DNA of 64,000 nucleotides from Pseudodonghicola sp048268305 (lineage in GTDB: Bacteria; Pseudomonadota; Alphaproteobacteria; Rhodobacterales; Rhodobacteraceae): contig NZ_JBLWVT010000009.1 in assembly GCF_048268305.1 (NCBI RefSeq), positions 186,001-250,000 of the forward strand, written 5' to 3'. Under the pieces are notes generated by a model, which saw nothing but the letters and a program-made list of their open reading frames with translations, had not been told where the DNA came from and made no database searches. How positions within the stretch are numbered: position 1 is the first letter of the stretch; every line of letters starts with the position of its first letter. Shown here in pieces: positions 52,042 to 61,301 of this stretch. The position numbers and the translations under genes were made by a program.

Positions 52042-52701
52042 ATGAGGCCCATGTTGATCCAGTCCCGCACCTCAGACCCGCTGCTTGCCGCTCATGATCG
52101 GGTGTACCGCACCTTGAGATCGCGAATCATGCATGGGGAAATCGCCCCGGGCACGGCGCTGACGCTGCGTGGCATCGGCAAGGAGTTCGAAGTGTCGATG
52201 ACGCCGGCGCGCGAGGCGGTGCGGCGGCTGGTGGCCGAAGGCGCGCTGCTGCTGTCGAGTTCGGGACGCGTCTCCACCCCCGATCTCAGCCCCGAGCGGA
52301 TCGAGGAACTGGCGGCGCTAAGGGCGCTTCTTGAGGTGGAATTGGCCAGCCGGGCGTTGCCGCGGGCGCATATCGCGCTGATCGACCGGCTGACCAGCAT
52401 CAATACGGTGATCGCCGAGCGGGTGCAGAAGCGCGATGCGGTGGGCTATATCCGCTCGAATCTGGAGTTTCACCGCACGCTCTATCTGCGGGCCCAGGCG
52501 CCGGCGATGCTGGCCATCGCGGAAACCGTCTGGCTGCAGCTCGGGCCCACCATGCGGTCGCTCTACGGCCGGCTGAACCGGACCGAGCCGCCGCATTTCC
52601 ATCGCTTGATCATCGCCGCGCTGAAGGCGGGGGACGAGCCGGGGCTGCGGCTGGCGGTGCGCTCGGACGTGACCCAGGGGTTGCGGCTGCTGGCGCGCTG
52701 A
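52042..52701 (+). CDS. GntR family transcriptional regulator (FadR subfamily)
   Basis: 219 aa. Winged HTH at residues 20-75 (DRVYRTLRSRIMHGEIAPGTALTLRGIGKEFEVSMTPAREAVRRLVAEGAL) and an all-helical FCD ligand domain with FHRTLY near residue 140 for metal binding. Start at 52042; ATG 52051 also possible. No adjacent metabolic gene, so target unknown. Confidence 0.88.
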   Translation: MRPMLIQSRTSDPLLAAHDRVYRTLRSRIMHGEIAPGTALTLRGIGKEFEVSMTPAREAVRRLVAEGALLLSSSGRVSTPDLSPERIEELAALRALLEVELASRALPRAHIALIDRLTSINTVIAERVQKRDAVGYIRSNLEFHRTLYLRAQAPAMLAIAETVWLQLGPTMRSLYGRLNRTEPPHFHRLIIAALKAGDEPGLRLAVRSDVTQGLRLLAR

Positions 52702-52875
52702 GATCGCGCCCCTGACGGGGCGTGAGCCTCCGGCGGGGATATTTGCAGCTAGAAAAAGGGCAGGTCGGTCGGGCCGGCGCCTTGTCGCGCAGCCGGAGCG
52801 GGGGCGGGGGCATCGGCTTGGGGCCCCTGCGGATTTGCGCTAGCTTGCGTCAAAATCACGTGAGGAGTTGGGCAG

Positions 52876-54111
52876 ATGATGAGGATGACGCGGCGGATGT
52901 TCGGCCTGACGGCGGCGGCGGGGGCGCTTGCGGCCTGTTCGGGCGGGGTGCCGCGGGCGACGGCGCCGGTGACGATGCGGCCGGTGCCCAATGCGGGTTA
53001 CGATGCCTGGGTTGCTGGGTTTCGTGGCCGCGCGGCGGCGAAGGGCATTTCCCCCGAGGTGATGGCGCGCGCCTTTCGCGGCGCCGGTTATCTGCCCGGG
53101 GTGGTCGAGCGCGATCGCAACCAGACCGAATTCACCCGTTCGCTCGAGGATTACCTGGCGATCGCCGCCTCCGACGAGCGGGTGTCGACCGGTCGGGCGA
53201 TGCTGCAGCGGCATGGGGCGGTTCTGCGGCAGATCGAGGATCGCTATGGTGTCGAGTCGCGGGTGGTCTGTGCCATCTGGGGGCTGGAGAGCCGATATGG
53301 CGAGCGACGCGGCGATGTGCCGGCGGTCTCGGCCCTGTCGACGCTGGCCTATGACGGGCGGCGCGGCGCGTTTTTCGAAAGCCAGCTGGTGGCGGCACTG
53401 AAGATCCTGCAGGCGGGCGACGTGAGCCCCGAGCGGATGACCGGAAGCTGGGCCGGGGCGATGGGGCACACCCAGTTCATTCCCACGACCTATCTGGCCT
53501 ATGCGGTGGATTTCGCCGGTGACGGGCGGCGCGACATCTGGTCGGACGACCCGAGTGATGCGCTGGCCTCGACGGCGGCCTATCTGTCGCGCTCGGGCTG
53601 GCGGCATGGTCAGCCCTGGGGGCTGGAGGTGGCGCTGCCCGCGGGCTTCGACGCCGGGCTGACCGGGCGCGGGAGCACGCGCAGCGTTGCCGCCTGGCAG
53701 GCGCTGGGGGTGCGGCCGGCGGCGGGGGGCGTTCTGCCCGATCACGGCGAGGCGGCGGTGCTGGCGCCGGCCGGGACCGGGGCGCCGGCCTTTCTGGTCT
53801 ATCGCAACTACTGGGTGATCCTGCGCTATAACAATTCCGAGAAATACGGGCTGGGGATCGGGCATCTGTCGGATCGGATCGGTGGGGCAGGGCCGCTGCG
53901 CGGGACTTTCCCGCCGGATGCGACCGGTCTGACCCTGGCCGACCGGAAAGAGCTTCAGCAGCGGCTGACCCGGGCGGGATTCGATACCGAGGGCGCCGAC
54001 GGGGTGATTGGCGACAAGACGCGGGTGGCGGTCGCGGGCTATCAGCGCAAGTACGGCCTGTCGGAGACCGGAGAGCCTTCGGCGGCGCTGTTGCGCCATC
54101 TGCGGGGGTAA
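52876..54111 (+). CDS. MltB-like lytic murein transglycosylase with peptidoglycan-binding domain
   Basis: 411 aa lipoprotein: lipobox LAAC with C21. SLT_2 catalytic domain (about 38-330) with catalytic E138 in AIWGLESRYG and the AMGHTQFIPTTYL motif; PG_binding_1 domain at about 350-410 (LQQRLTRAGFDTEGADGVIGDKTR). Cleaves the MurNAc-GlcNAc bond with formation of 1,6-anhydro ends, acting at the outer membrane in wall turnover. Single gene ending at a strong hairpin. Confidence 0.93.
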   Translation: MMRMTRRMFGLTAAAGALAACSGGVPRATAPVTMRPVPNAGYDAWVAGFRGRAAAKGISPEVMARAFRGAGYLPGVVERDRNQTEFTRSLEDYLAIAASDERVSTGRAMLQRHGAVLRQIEDRYGVESRVVCAIWGLESRYGERRGDVPAVSALSTLAYDGRRGAFFESQLVAALKILQAGDVSPERMTGSWAGAMGHTQFIPTTYLAYAVDFAGDGRRDIWSDDPSDALASTAAYLSRSGWRHGQPWGLEVALPAGFDAGLTGRGSTRSVAAWQALGVRPAAGGVLPDHGEAAVLAPAGTGAPAFLVYRNYWVILRYNNSEKYGLGIGHLSDRIGGAGPLRGTFPPDATGLTLADRKELQQRLTRAGFDTEGADGVIGDKTRVAVAGYQRKYGLSETGEPSAALLRHLRG

Positions 54112-54120
54112 CTCGCCGCA

Positions 54121-54148
54121 GCCCTCCCCCCGCAAGGGGGGGGAGGGC
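54121..54148. terminator. Bidirectional hairpin between mltB-like gene and accA
   Basis: GCCCTCCCCCC (54121-54131) pairs with GGGGGGAGGGC (54138-54148) around loop GCAAGG. It lies between convergent genes and can end both transcripts. Confidence 0.6.
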
Positions 54149-54168
54149 GATGCGTCAGGCGGGGCGGT

Positions 54169-55131
54169 TTAGGCCGCTAGCCCCTGCTTGCCCATGTCGA
54201 GGAATTTCTGCCGCCGATCCTTGATCAGGGTGGCGGGTTTCTTGCCGTCCAGCTCGGCCAGCATGGCGCGCAATGTCCTGCCAACCGCCGCGATCGCCTC
54301 TTCCCGGTGACGGTGGGCACCGCCCATCGGTTCGGGGATCACCCGGTCCACCACCTTGAGCTTGAACAGATCTTGCGCGGTCAGTCGCATCGCCTCGGCG
54401 GCCTCGCGCATCTTCTCGGCGTTCTTCCACAGGATCGAGGCGCAGCCTTCCGGCGTGATCACCGAATAGACGGAATGTTCCAGCATCGCCACGCGGTCGG
54501 CGGTGGCCAGCGCCACGGCGCCGCCCGAGCCGCCTTCGCCGATGATGACCGAGACCAGCGGCACGCCGATCTGCAGGCATTTCTCGGTCGAACGCGCGAT
54601 CGCCTCGGACTGGCCGCGTTCCTCGGCCCCCTTGCCGGGATAGGCGCCGGGGGTGTCGACCAGGGTAATCACCGGCAAGCCGAACTTATTGGCCATCTCC
54701 ATCAGCCGAACCGCCTTGCGATAGCCTTCGGGCCGGGCCATGCCGAAGTTGTGCAGGATGCGCCCCTTGGTGTCGTCGCCCTTCTCCTGGCCGATCACCA
54801 TCACCGGCTTGTCGTCGAAGCGCGCGAGCCCCCCCATCACCGCATGGTCGTCGGCGAAGTTGCGGTCGCCGGCCAGCGGGGTGAATTCGGTGAACAACGC
54901 CTCGATGTAATCGCGGCAATGCGGCCGCTGCGGGTGGCGCGCCACCTGGCATTTCCGCCAGGGCGTCAGCGTCTGATAGAGCTCGGCCAGCATCTTGTCG
55001 GCCTTGGCGTCAAGCGCTGCCGCCTCGTCCTCGACGTCCATCTCCTCATTGGCGCGGGCCAATGCGCGCAGCTCCTCGGCCTTGCCTTCGATCTCGGCCA
55101 GGGGTTTTTCGAAATCCAGATATTGGGTCAT
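54169..55131 (-). CDS. accA: Acetyl-CoA carboxylase carboxyltransferase subunit alpha
   Basis: 320 aa, normal length. AccA motifs: WRKCQVARHPQRPHCRDYIEALF, GDRNFADDHAVMGGLARF, GAYPGKGAEERGQSEAIARS and GEGGSGGAVAL (oxyanion loops of the crotonase-like fold), SVITPEGCASILWK. With AccD it moves CO2 from carboxybiotin to acetyl-CoA to give malonyl-CoA for fatty acid synthesis. The 267-bp gap to the next gene on the right holds no evident gene. Confidence 0.97.
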   Translation of the reverse strand: MTQYLDFEKPLAEIEGKAEELRALARANEEMDVEDEAAALDAKADKMLAELYQTLTPWRKCQVARHPQRPHCRDYIEALFTEFTPLAGDRNFADDHAVMGGLARFDDKPVMVIGQEKGDDTKGRILHNFGMARPEGYRKAVRLMEMANKFGLPVITLVDTPGAYPGKGAEERGQSEAIARSTEKCLQIGVPLVSVIIGEGGSGGAVALATADRVAMLEHSVYSVITPEGCASILWKNAEKMREAAEAMRLTAQDLFKLKVVDRVIPEPMGGAHRHREEAIAAVGRTLRAMLAELDGKKPATLIKDRRQKFLDMGKQGLAA

Positions 55132-55398
55132 CGGGCCTCTCGCTGCGGAACCAAATGCGCTGTGTTGTCAGGCGCTATATGACCTTGCGACAGCGCAGAT
55201 GCAACTCAGCAAGATTTATTGAGGGGTCGCGGGCGATGACATCTTGGCGAAACCAAGGTGGGTCAGCGATGCCGGAGCGCCATGAGGGCAGGATGTTGCA
55301 GGGGGCTGAAGCATCGTCGCCGACCGGGGGCGACCTGTCTGGGAAGGCACGGGGGCGGTGTCGCGACGATGAGCCGGTTTTGCCGGCGCTGCCTGGCC

Positions 55399-55995
55399 TC
55401 AGACGGCCCTGAGCACCGGATAGAGCGAAGCGACCAGCATGGCCGCCATGGTCCAGTTGAAGGCCGTCAACCGGCGCGGGTTGGTCAGGAGGCGGGCCAT
55501 CTGTTGGCCGAGAACGGTCCAGGTGCTGATCGAGGGCAGGTTGATCGCGCCGAAGACCAGCGCCACCAGCAGCGTCGCGCCGATCGAATGGTCGGGGGTA
55601 TAGGCGCTGATCGCGGTCAGGGCCATCGCCCAGGCCTTGGGGTTGACCCATTGGAAGGCGGCGGCCTGCAGGAAGCTGAAGGGGCGGCCGTTGCTCTCTC
55701 CGGTCTGGATCGGGGCGGCATGGGCGATTTTCCACGCCAGCCACAGCAGATAGGCGACCGAGACGATCTTCAGGCCCGCATAGCTGTAGGGCACGGCGTC
55801 GAAGACCTGCGCCAGCCCGGCGCCGACCATCAACACCATGAAGGTGAAGCCCAGCCCGATCCCCAGCATATGGGGCAGCGTGCGGCGAAAGCCGAAATTG
55901 GCGCCCGAGGCCATCAGCATCAGGTTGTTCGGCCCCGGGGTGATCGAGGAGACGAGGGCAAAGAGCGCGAGCGCGAGGAAGAGATCGTAGGTCAT
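55399..55995 (-). CDS. LysE/RhtB family amino acid exporter
   Basis: 198 aa, six predicted TM helices, with the family signature SSITPGPNNLMLM near the N-terminus and GFRRTLPHMLGIGLGF. Exports an amino acid such as lysine, threonine, homoserine or leucine. Divergent from an Lrp/AsnC regulator (gap of 73 bp), the usual control arrangement. Confidence 0.92.
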   Translation of the reverse strand: MTYDLFLALALFALVSSITPGPNNLMLMASGANFGFRRTLPHMLGIGLGFTFMVLMVGAGLAQVFDAVPYSYAGLKIVSVAYLLWLAWKIAHAAPIQTGESNGRPFSFLQAAAFQWVNPKAWAMALTAISAYTPDHSIGATLLVALVFGAINLPSISTWTVLGQQMARLLTNPRRLTAFNWTMAAMLVASLYPVLRAV

Positions 55996-56068
55996 GGCGT
56001 GGAATCTTGCGCATCAGCGCCGGAATTAAATTGCGTTTTGTTGTTCCGCAGCGAAAGATGCGCAACAA

Positions 56069-56521
56069 ATGACGAAGATGGATCAAATAAACCACTGGAT
56101 ATTGCGAGAGCTGACGCGCGACGGGCGGATCAGCAATCTCGATCTGGCCGAACGGGTGGGGCTGTCGCCCTCCGCCTGCCTGCGTCGGGTGCAGGAGCTG
56201 GAACGCGCGGGGGTGATCGCCGGCTATCGGGCGGTGCTGAACCCTGCGGCCATGGGGATCGGTTTCACCGCCTATCTGGGGGTGGGGCTGGGCGAACACA
56301 CCAAGGCGGCGCAGGAGGCCTTTGAGCGCGCGGTGGCGCGGGCGCCTGAGGTGGTGGAATGCCATAATGTCACCGGCACCATCGAATATCTGCTGCGCGT
56401 CGAATGCGCCGATCTGCCGTCCTACAAGCGGTTTCATACCGATGTGTTGGGCACGCTGCCGCATGTCACCTCGATCACCTCCTATGTGGTGATGGATTCG
56501 CCCAAGGATGCCCGGGCCTGA
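56069..56521 (+). CDS. Lrp/AsnC family transcriptional regulator
   Basis: 150 aa. HTH at about 5-55 (DQINHWILRELTRDGRISNLDLAERVGLSPSACLRRVQELERAGVI) and the RAM/ligand domain (GTIEYLLRVECADLPSYKRF). Divergent from the LysE exporter and probably its amino-acid-responsive regulator. Confidence 0.92.
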   Translation: MTKMDQINHWILRELTRDGRISNLDLAERVGLSPSACLRRVQELERAGVIAGYRAVLNPAAMGIGFTAYLGVGLGEHTKAAQEAFERAVARAPEVVECHNVTGTIEYLLRVECADLPSYKRFHTDVLGTLPHVTSITSYVVMDSPKDARA

Positions 56522-56614
56522 TCCGCGCAAGGGGCTTGCCCGGGAACGCCGGCCTGCCTAGGCTCAGGATATGGTCAGGACCGGCCGGGCCGGTCGCGAA
56601 AAGGGATGCCTAGC

Positions 56615-57196
56615 ATGAAGATCGCAAGTGTCGCGGCCTTGGCCGCCTGGGCCTTGGGGGCTGTTGCGGCCGTCGCAGCGCCGCTGAAATTGACCCCGGC
56701 CGAGCCGCAGCCCTCCGGGCTGAAACCGGGGCTGGCGGTGAAATACGCCTATCTCGGCCCGCCGCCGCAGAAGATCCAGAGCATGTCGATGGCGCTGCAG
56801 ATGCTGAATTCTGCCAAGCCTGGCCAGCCGTTGAAGGGGCTCGACTATCGCGACACCAACGAAGGTGATCCGGTTCTGACCCACAGCCAGGCCTTCAACG
56901 TCGCGGCGGCGATCACCGGCTTCATCCGTTTCGACGCGCCGGGTGTCTATGAGATCGAGACCTGGTCGAACGATGGCGTCGCGGCGCGGATCGGCGGTGC
57001 GGTGGTCGGCGATTTCGACGGCCGCCAGGGCTGCGAGGCCAATCAGCGGGTCGAGGTCGAGGTGCCCAAGGCTGGCTGGTATCCGCTGGATTTCGCCTAT
57101 TTCCAGAAATACGGCAGCGCTTGCCTGATGATGAAATGGGGCAAGTCCGGGGAAAAGCTGAAATGGGTGCCGGACGAGGTCTTCGGCTGGAAGTAA
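56615..57196 (+). CDS. Secreted PA14-like domain protein
   Basis: 193 aa. Signal peptide (KIASVAALAAWALGAVAAVAA). Mature part has the PA14-type beta pattern: LAVKYAYL, ITGFIRFDAPGVYEIETWSNDGVAARIGGAVVGDFDG, YPLDFAYFQKYGSACLMMKW. PA14-like domains bind carbohydrates or polymers. Start set at 56615 because AAAAGGG sits nine bases upstream; 56606 is the other in-frame ATG. No operon partner in the same direction. Confidence 0.72.
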   Translation: MKIASVAALAAWALGAVAAVAAPLKLTPAEPQPSGLKPGLAVKYAYLGPPPQKIQSMSMALQMLNSAKPGQPLKGLDYRDTNEGDPVLTHSQAFNVAAAITGFIRFDAPGVYEIETWSNDGVAARIGGAVVGDFDGRQGCEANQRVEVEVPKAGWYPLDFAYFQKYGSACLMMKWGKSGEKLKWVPDEVFGWK

Positions 57197-57202
57197 GCCG
57201 GG

Positions 57203-57820
57203 CTATTCCAGCTCGAGCGCGGCGCGCAGGGCGGTTTCGGGCGAGCTGAGCACCGGGACCGCCGTTTTCAGATGGGCCGCCGCCCCGGCCATCGAGGCCT
57301 GCGCCAGCACCACGCAGGCGATTTCCGGGGCTGTCCGCAGCGCCTCGGCGATCCCTGCGGCCAAGGTGGCGGCAAAGCTTTCGGTTTGCCCCGTCTCGAA
57401 CAGGCGCCAGGCCGCGCTGAGGTCGAGCAGGCGCAGATCGGAGGCCTTTCCGGCGGCCGCAAAGGCGGCCTCCAGCAGCGTCCGCGACGGCGTGCGGGTG
57501 CTCTCCAGGCAAAAGGCCATCAGGACCGGCCCGCCGATCCGCGCGGCCTGCGCCATCATTGGCGCGTCGATGCGAATCGCGCCTGCCTCGGCCGCCAGCG
57601 GCCCCAGCGTGGTGCAGGTGCAAAGCACCCGGCCCGGCGCGGTGCGGATGGTTTCGGTGATCTCTGCCGCCAGATCGGCGCCGATGCCGCCCTGCGCGCG
57701 CGCCAGCCAGTCGGGCCGCACGACATGGGCAAGGTGCGCCCCGGGGGCGACGCGGGCCGCAAGCCGGTCGAAGGTGGCGCGATGCACCTCAGCGGTATGG
57801 ATCAGGGTGAGATCGGCCAT
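57203..57820 (-). CDS. Aspartate/glutamate racemase-fold protein
   Basis: 205 aa with two half-domains. First active-site loop RVLCTCTTLGPLA (C67 and C69). In the second loop, where racemases carry the partner cysteine, the sequence is VVLAQASMAG with no cysteine, so two-base racemisation is unlikely; isomerase or decarboxylase chemistry with one cysteine is the alternative. Lies 67 bp downstream of mcl1, same strand. Substrate unknown. Confidence 0.72.
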   Translation of the reverse strand: MADLTLIHTAEVHRATFDRLAARVAPGAHLAHVVRPDWLARAQGGIGADLAAEITETIRTAPGRVLCTCTTLGPLAAEAGAIRIDAPMMAQAARIGGPVLMAFCLESTRTPSRTLLEAAFAAAGKASDLRLLDLSAAWRLFETGQTESFAATLAAGIAEALRTAPEIACVVLAQASMAGAAAHLKTAVPVLSSPETALRAALELE

Positions 57821-57887
57821 GTGATCCTCAATGAAAAAGGGGGCGCCGGTCGGACGCCCCCCGAAATCGCTTGCGGCCTGGTCGGGC

Positions 57888-58847
57888 TCACTTGCCGGCG
57901 ATCAGCTCGGCCTGGGCGACGATCACCTCGGCCTGCTTGATGCTGGCGATATCGACCAGACGGCCCTTGTAGACGGTGGCGCCTTCGCCGCGCGCCTTGG
58001 CGTCTTCCATCGCGGCGAGGATTTCGCGCGCCTCGGCCACGGCGGCCTCGGACGGGGTGAAGACCTCGTTGGCCAGGGCCACCTGTTTCGGGTGGATCGC
58101 CCATTTTCCGACCATGCCCAGCGTCGCGGACCGCAGCGCCTGGGCGCGGAAGCCGTCATCGTCCGAGAAATCGCCGAACGGCCCGTCGACCGGCAGCACC
58201 CCATGGGTGCGGCAGGCGGCGACGATGGCAGCCTGGGCCCAATGCCAGGGATCCGACCAGTACTTTGCGCCCTCGCGCAGCATGTAATAGTTTTCCTGGG
58301 TGCCGCCGATGCCGGTGGTCTGCATCCCCATCGAGGCGGCAAAGTCGGCGGCGCCGAGGCTCATGGCGACGAGGCGGGGCGAGCTGGCGGCGATCTCTTC
58401 CACATGGGCGATGCCGGCGGCCGATTCGATGATCACCTCGAAGTTGATCTTCTTGCTGCGGCCCTTGGCGGTTTCCACTGCGGTGGCCAGCGCGTCGACC
58501 GCATAGACGTCGGCGGCGCAGCCGACTTTCGGGATCATGATCTGATCGAGCCGCTCGCCCGCCTGCTCCAGCAGGTCGACCACATCACGATACCAATAGG
58601 GGGTGTCGAGCCCGTTGATCCGCACCGAGAGGGTCTTGGTGCCCCAGTCGATCTCGGAAATCGCCTGGATGATATTGGCGCGGGCGGAAGCCTTGTCGGA
58701 GGGGGCCACCGAATCTTCGAGGTCGAGGTTGATCACATCGGCGGCGCTGGCCGCCATCTTGGGAAACAGTGCCGGGCGCGAGCCGGGGCCGAACAACTGG
58801 CAGCGATTGGGGCGCGCCGGGGCGGCGGGCTGGATGCGAAAGCTCAT
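57888..58847 (-). CDS. mcl1: L-malyl-CoA / beta-methylmalyl-CoA lyase
   Basis: 319 aa. CitE-like TIM barrel strongly resembling Rhodobacter Mcl1: NRCQLFGPGSRPALF start, NLDLEDSV (metal Asp/Glu), SVRINGLDTP, MIPKVGCAADVY, FEVIIESAAGIAHVEEIA, LGAADFAASMGM and GMVGKWAIHPKQ. Cleaves malyl-CoA to acetyl-CoA + glyoxylate and makes beta-methylmalyl-CoA from glyoxylate + propionyl-CoA, so it serves acetate assimilation through the ethylmalonyl-CoA pathway. Confidence 0.93.
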   Translation of the reverse strand: MSFRIQPAAPARPNRCQLFGPGSRPALFPKMAASAADVINLDLEDSVAPSDKASARANIIQAISEIDWGTKTLSVRINGLDTPYWYRDVVDLLEQAGERLDQIMIPKVGCAADVYAVDALATAVETAKGRSKKINFEVIIESAAGIAHVEEIAASSPRLVAMSLGAADFAASMGMQTTGIGGTQENYYMLREGAKYWSDPWHWAQAAIVAACRTHGVLPVDGPFGDFSDDDGFRAQALRSATLGMVGKWAIHPKQVALANEVFTPSEAAVAEAREILAAMEDAKARGEGATVYKGRLVDIASIKQAEVIVAQAELIAGK

Positions 58848-59002
58848 GGACGGAACCCTCCGGGTAATGATGTTGCTATTTTTCTGGCTCTGGGCGTATT
58901 AAATTGCGTCTCTTCCTGCAAGGAGATTGTGCGGATGCAGAAATTTCCGCACGGGCGAAAGGCTGGAGGAGATTCGCGGCTTTCTGGCGGACTTGCGTAA
59001 AT

Positions 59003-59052
59003 ATTCTTCATTTTTGTCGAACTGGTGAAGAATCTTGCGCATATTCGCGAAT
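59003..59052. promoter_or_regulatory. Inverted repeats upstream of the dgc operon
   Basis: ATTCTTCA (59003-59010) and TGAAGAAT (59026-59033) are perfect arms 15 bp apart, and ATTCGCGAAT (59043-59052) is a 10-bp palindrome. All lie in the A/T-rich 280-bp gap between the divergent mcl1 and dgcN genes, 75-125 bp before dgcN. Candidate operators. Confidence 0.4.
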
Positions 59053-59127
59053 GCATCGTGGAAAACGCGATACATTCCGGCTTTTATTTCGCTAGCGTAA
59101 TCGGGAATAACGATGGAGACATGCGCA

Positions 59128-60129
59128 ATGATCGAGACCCCGTATCTGCTGTTCCTGGGCGACGCTCCCGACCAACTCGCCGCCAAGGTGGCGCAGGGCA
59201 TCAAGGACTGGCGCCCGGAGAATGCTGTGGGCCAGTTCCGCATGGAAGGCTGCAAGGCCGATCTGGGCCTGGCCGACATGAGCCTCGCCGAAGCCAAGGC
59301 CGCCGGAGCCAAGACGCTGGTGATCGGCGTCGCCAACCGTGGCGGCATCATCAGCCAGGAATGGAAAAAAGTGCTGGTCGCGGCGCTGGAAGAGGGCTTC
59401 GATCTCGCCTCCGGCCTGCACAACCTGCTGCGCAACGAACCTGACCTGGTCGCCGTGGCCGAAGCCACCGGCCGGAAGTTGCACGATGTGCGCATCCCGA
59501 CCGTGCAATATCCGATCGCCAATGGCGTGAAACGGACCGGCAAACGCTGCCTGGCCGTCGGCACCGACTGTTCGGTGGGCAAGATGTACACCGCGCTGGC
59601 GATGGATGCCGAAATGCGCGCCCGCGGCATGCAGTCGACCTTCCGCGCCACCGGCCAGACCGGCATCCTGATCACCGGCGGCGGCGTGCCGCTCGATGCG
59701 GTGATCGCCGATTTCATGGCCGGGTCGATCGAATATCTGACCCCGAACAACGACCCCGAGCATTGGGATCTGATCGAAGGCCAGGGCTCGCTGTTCCACG
59801 TTTCCTATTCCGGCGTGACGCTGGCGCTGGTGCATGGCGGTCAGCCGGATGCGCTGGTCCTCTGCCACGAGCCGACCCGCCCGCATATGCGCGGCCTGCC
59901 GGGCTATACCCTGCCGTCGCTGGAAGATCTGCGCGACGTGGCGCTGAAGCTGGCGCAGGTTGCCAACCCCGCCTGCGTGGTGGCCGGGATCTCGGTCAAT
60001 ACCCAGCACATGGGCGAGGACGAGGCACAGGCCTATCTCGCCAAGCTCGAGGCCGAGATGGGCCTGCCGGCGACCGACCCGTTCCGCTATGGTGCGGGCA
60101 AGCTGGTGGATGCGCTGGCCGCGATCTGA
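59128..60129 (+). CDS. dgcN: D-glutamate N-acetyltransferase (DUF1611)
   Basis: 333 aa. DUF1611 protein with a P-loop-like GTDCSVGKM (145-153) and the motifs GVANRGG and FRATGQTGILITGGGVPLDAVIADF. The DgcN group acetylates D-glutamate with acetyl-CoA. Start at 59128 is preferred to 59113 because GGAG lies nine bases upstream. First gene of a dgcN-dgcA-aminotransferase operon. Confidence 0.88.
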   Translation: MIETPYLLFLGDAPDQLAAKVAQGIKDWRPENAVGQFRMEGCKADLGLADMSLAEAKAAGAKTLVIGVANRGGIISQEWKKVLVAALEEGFDLASGLHNLLRNEPDLVAVAEATGRKLHDVRIPTVQYPIANGVKRTGKRCLAVGTDCSVGKMYTALAMDAEMRARGMQSTFRATGQTGILITGGGVPLDAVIADFMAGSIEYLTPNNDPEHWDLIEGQGSLFHVSYSGVTLALVHGGQPDALVLCHEPTRPHMRGLPGYTLPSLEDLRDVALKLAQVANPACVVAGISVNTQHMGEDEAQAYLAKLEAEMGLPATDPFRYGAGKLVDALAAI

Positions 60130-60250
60130 CCTTCGGGCCGAGAAGAAGACAGGGGGCGTGCCGCGATCGGCGGCGCGTCCGCGCCCCTTCGGGGGATTGA
60201 CGTTTCAAGTGAAGAGGGGGCGCCCGCAGGTGTCCCGACAGGGGGACCGG

Positions 60251-61216
60251 ATGACCATCGACGTGACGCGCGACGTCTTCAAGCTGGCGCAGGTATTCAC
60301 CATCAGCCGCGGGTCGCGCACCGAAGCCAAGGTGCTGACGGTGCGGGTGACCCGGAACGGCATCACCGGCTGGGGCGAATGCGTGCCCTATGCCCGTTAT
60401 GACGAGACGCTGGACAGCGTCGAAGAGGAAATCCGCGGACTGCCGTCGGATGTGACCCGCGCGGCGCTTTACGACCTGCTGCCGGCGGGGGCCGCCCGCA
60501 ACGCCGTCGATTGCGCGCTGTGGGACTGGGAAGCCAAGAGTGCCGGCAAACGGGTCTGGGAATTGGCGGGGCTGGCCGCGCCGGGGCCGGAGATCACCGC
60601 CTATACGCTGTCGCTGGACACCCCCGAGGCGATGCAGGCGCAGGCCGCCAAGAACGCCTTCCGCCCGCTTCTGAAGATCAAGCTCGGCACGCCGGACGAC
60701 ATGCCGCGGCTGGAAGCGGTACGCGCCGGCGCGCCGAAGTCCCGGATCATCGTCGACGCCAACGAGGGCTGGTCGGCCGAGGTCTATGCCGATCTGGCGC
60801 CGCATCTGGTGCGGCTGGGGGTGCAGCTGGTCGAACAGCCGCTGCCGGCCTCGCAGGACGAGGCGCTGATCGGAATGGAACGCCCGGTGCCGGTCTGCGC
60901 CGATGAGAGCTGCCATGACCGCGCCTCGCTGCCCGGGCTGAAGGGCAAGTACGATGTGATCAACATCAAGCTCGACAAGACCGGCGGGCTGACCGAGGCG
61001 CTGGCCCTGCGTCAGGCGGCGTTGGCCGAGGGCTACAAGGTCATGGTGGGCTGCATGGTGGGCAGCTCGCTCGCCATGGCGCCGGCGACGCTGGTGGCAC
61101 AGGGCGCGGCGGTGGTGGACCTTGACGGGCCGCTTCTGTTGGCAGAAGACCGCGACCATGCGCTGTGCTTCGACGACAAGGGTGTGCATCCGCCGGATGC
61201 GGCGCTTTGGGGCTGA
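60251..61216 (+). CDS. dgcA: N-acetyl-D-glutamate racemase, enolase superfamily
   Basis: 321 aa. Muconate lactonising subgroup of the enolase superfamily, dipeptide-epimerase-like: K142-x-K144 (LKIKLG), metal ligands D169 (IIVDANEG), E195 (VEQPLP) and D218 (CADES), and K240 (INIKLDKTGG). The two lysines on opposite faces fit 1,1-proton transfer, i.e. racemisation. Next to dgcN it should convert N-acetyl-D-Glu to N-acetyl-L-Glu. L-Ala-D/L-Glu epimerase activity is the alternative seen in relatives. Confidence 0.87.
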   Translation: MTIDVTRDVFKLAQVFTISRGSRTEAKVLTVRVTRNGITGWGECVPYARYDETLDSVEEEIRGLPSDVTRAALYDLLPAGAARNAVDCALWDWEAKSAGKRVWELAGLAAPGPEITAYTLSLDTPEAMQAQAAKNAFRPLLKIKLGTPDDMPRLEAVRAGAPKSRIIVDANEGWSAEVYADLAPHLVRLGVQLVEQPLPASQDEALIGMERPVPVCADESCHDRASLPGLKGKYDVINIKLDKTGGLTEALALRQAALAEGYKVMVGCMVGSSLAMAPATLVAQGAAVVDLDGPLLLAEDRDHALCFDDKGVHPPDAALWG

Positions 61217-61301
61217 GAGACCCCTTTCGGAATTCATCATATCACCCGCCCTTGGCCAGACCCCGGGGGAGGGCGCGAAGGACAAAGGTTAGGAACGCGA
61301 A

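Noticed and set aside
52722..53354. Plus-strand frame rich in G and R before and inside the transglycosylase gene
   Set aside because: Overlaps the true gene in another frame and shows no motif.
52840..54135. 431-codon minus-strand frame over the transglycosylase gene
   Set aside because: Arginine/proline-rich shadow; the plus strand carries the lipobox and catalytic motifs.
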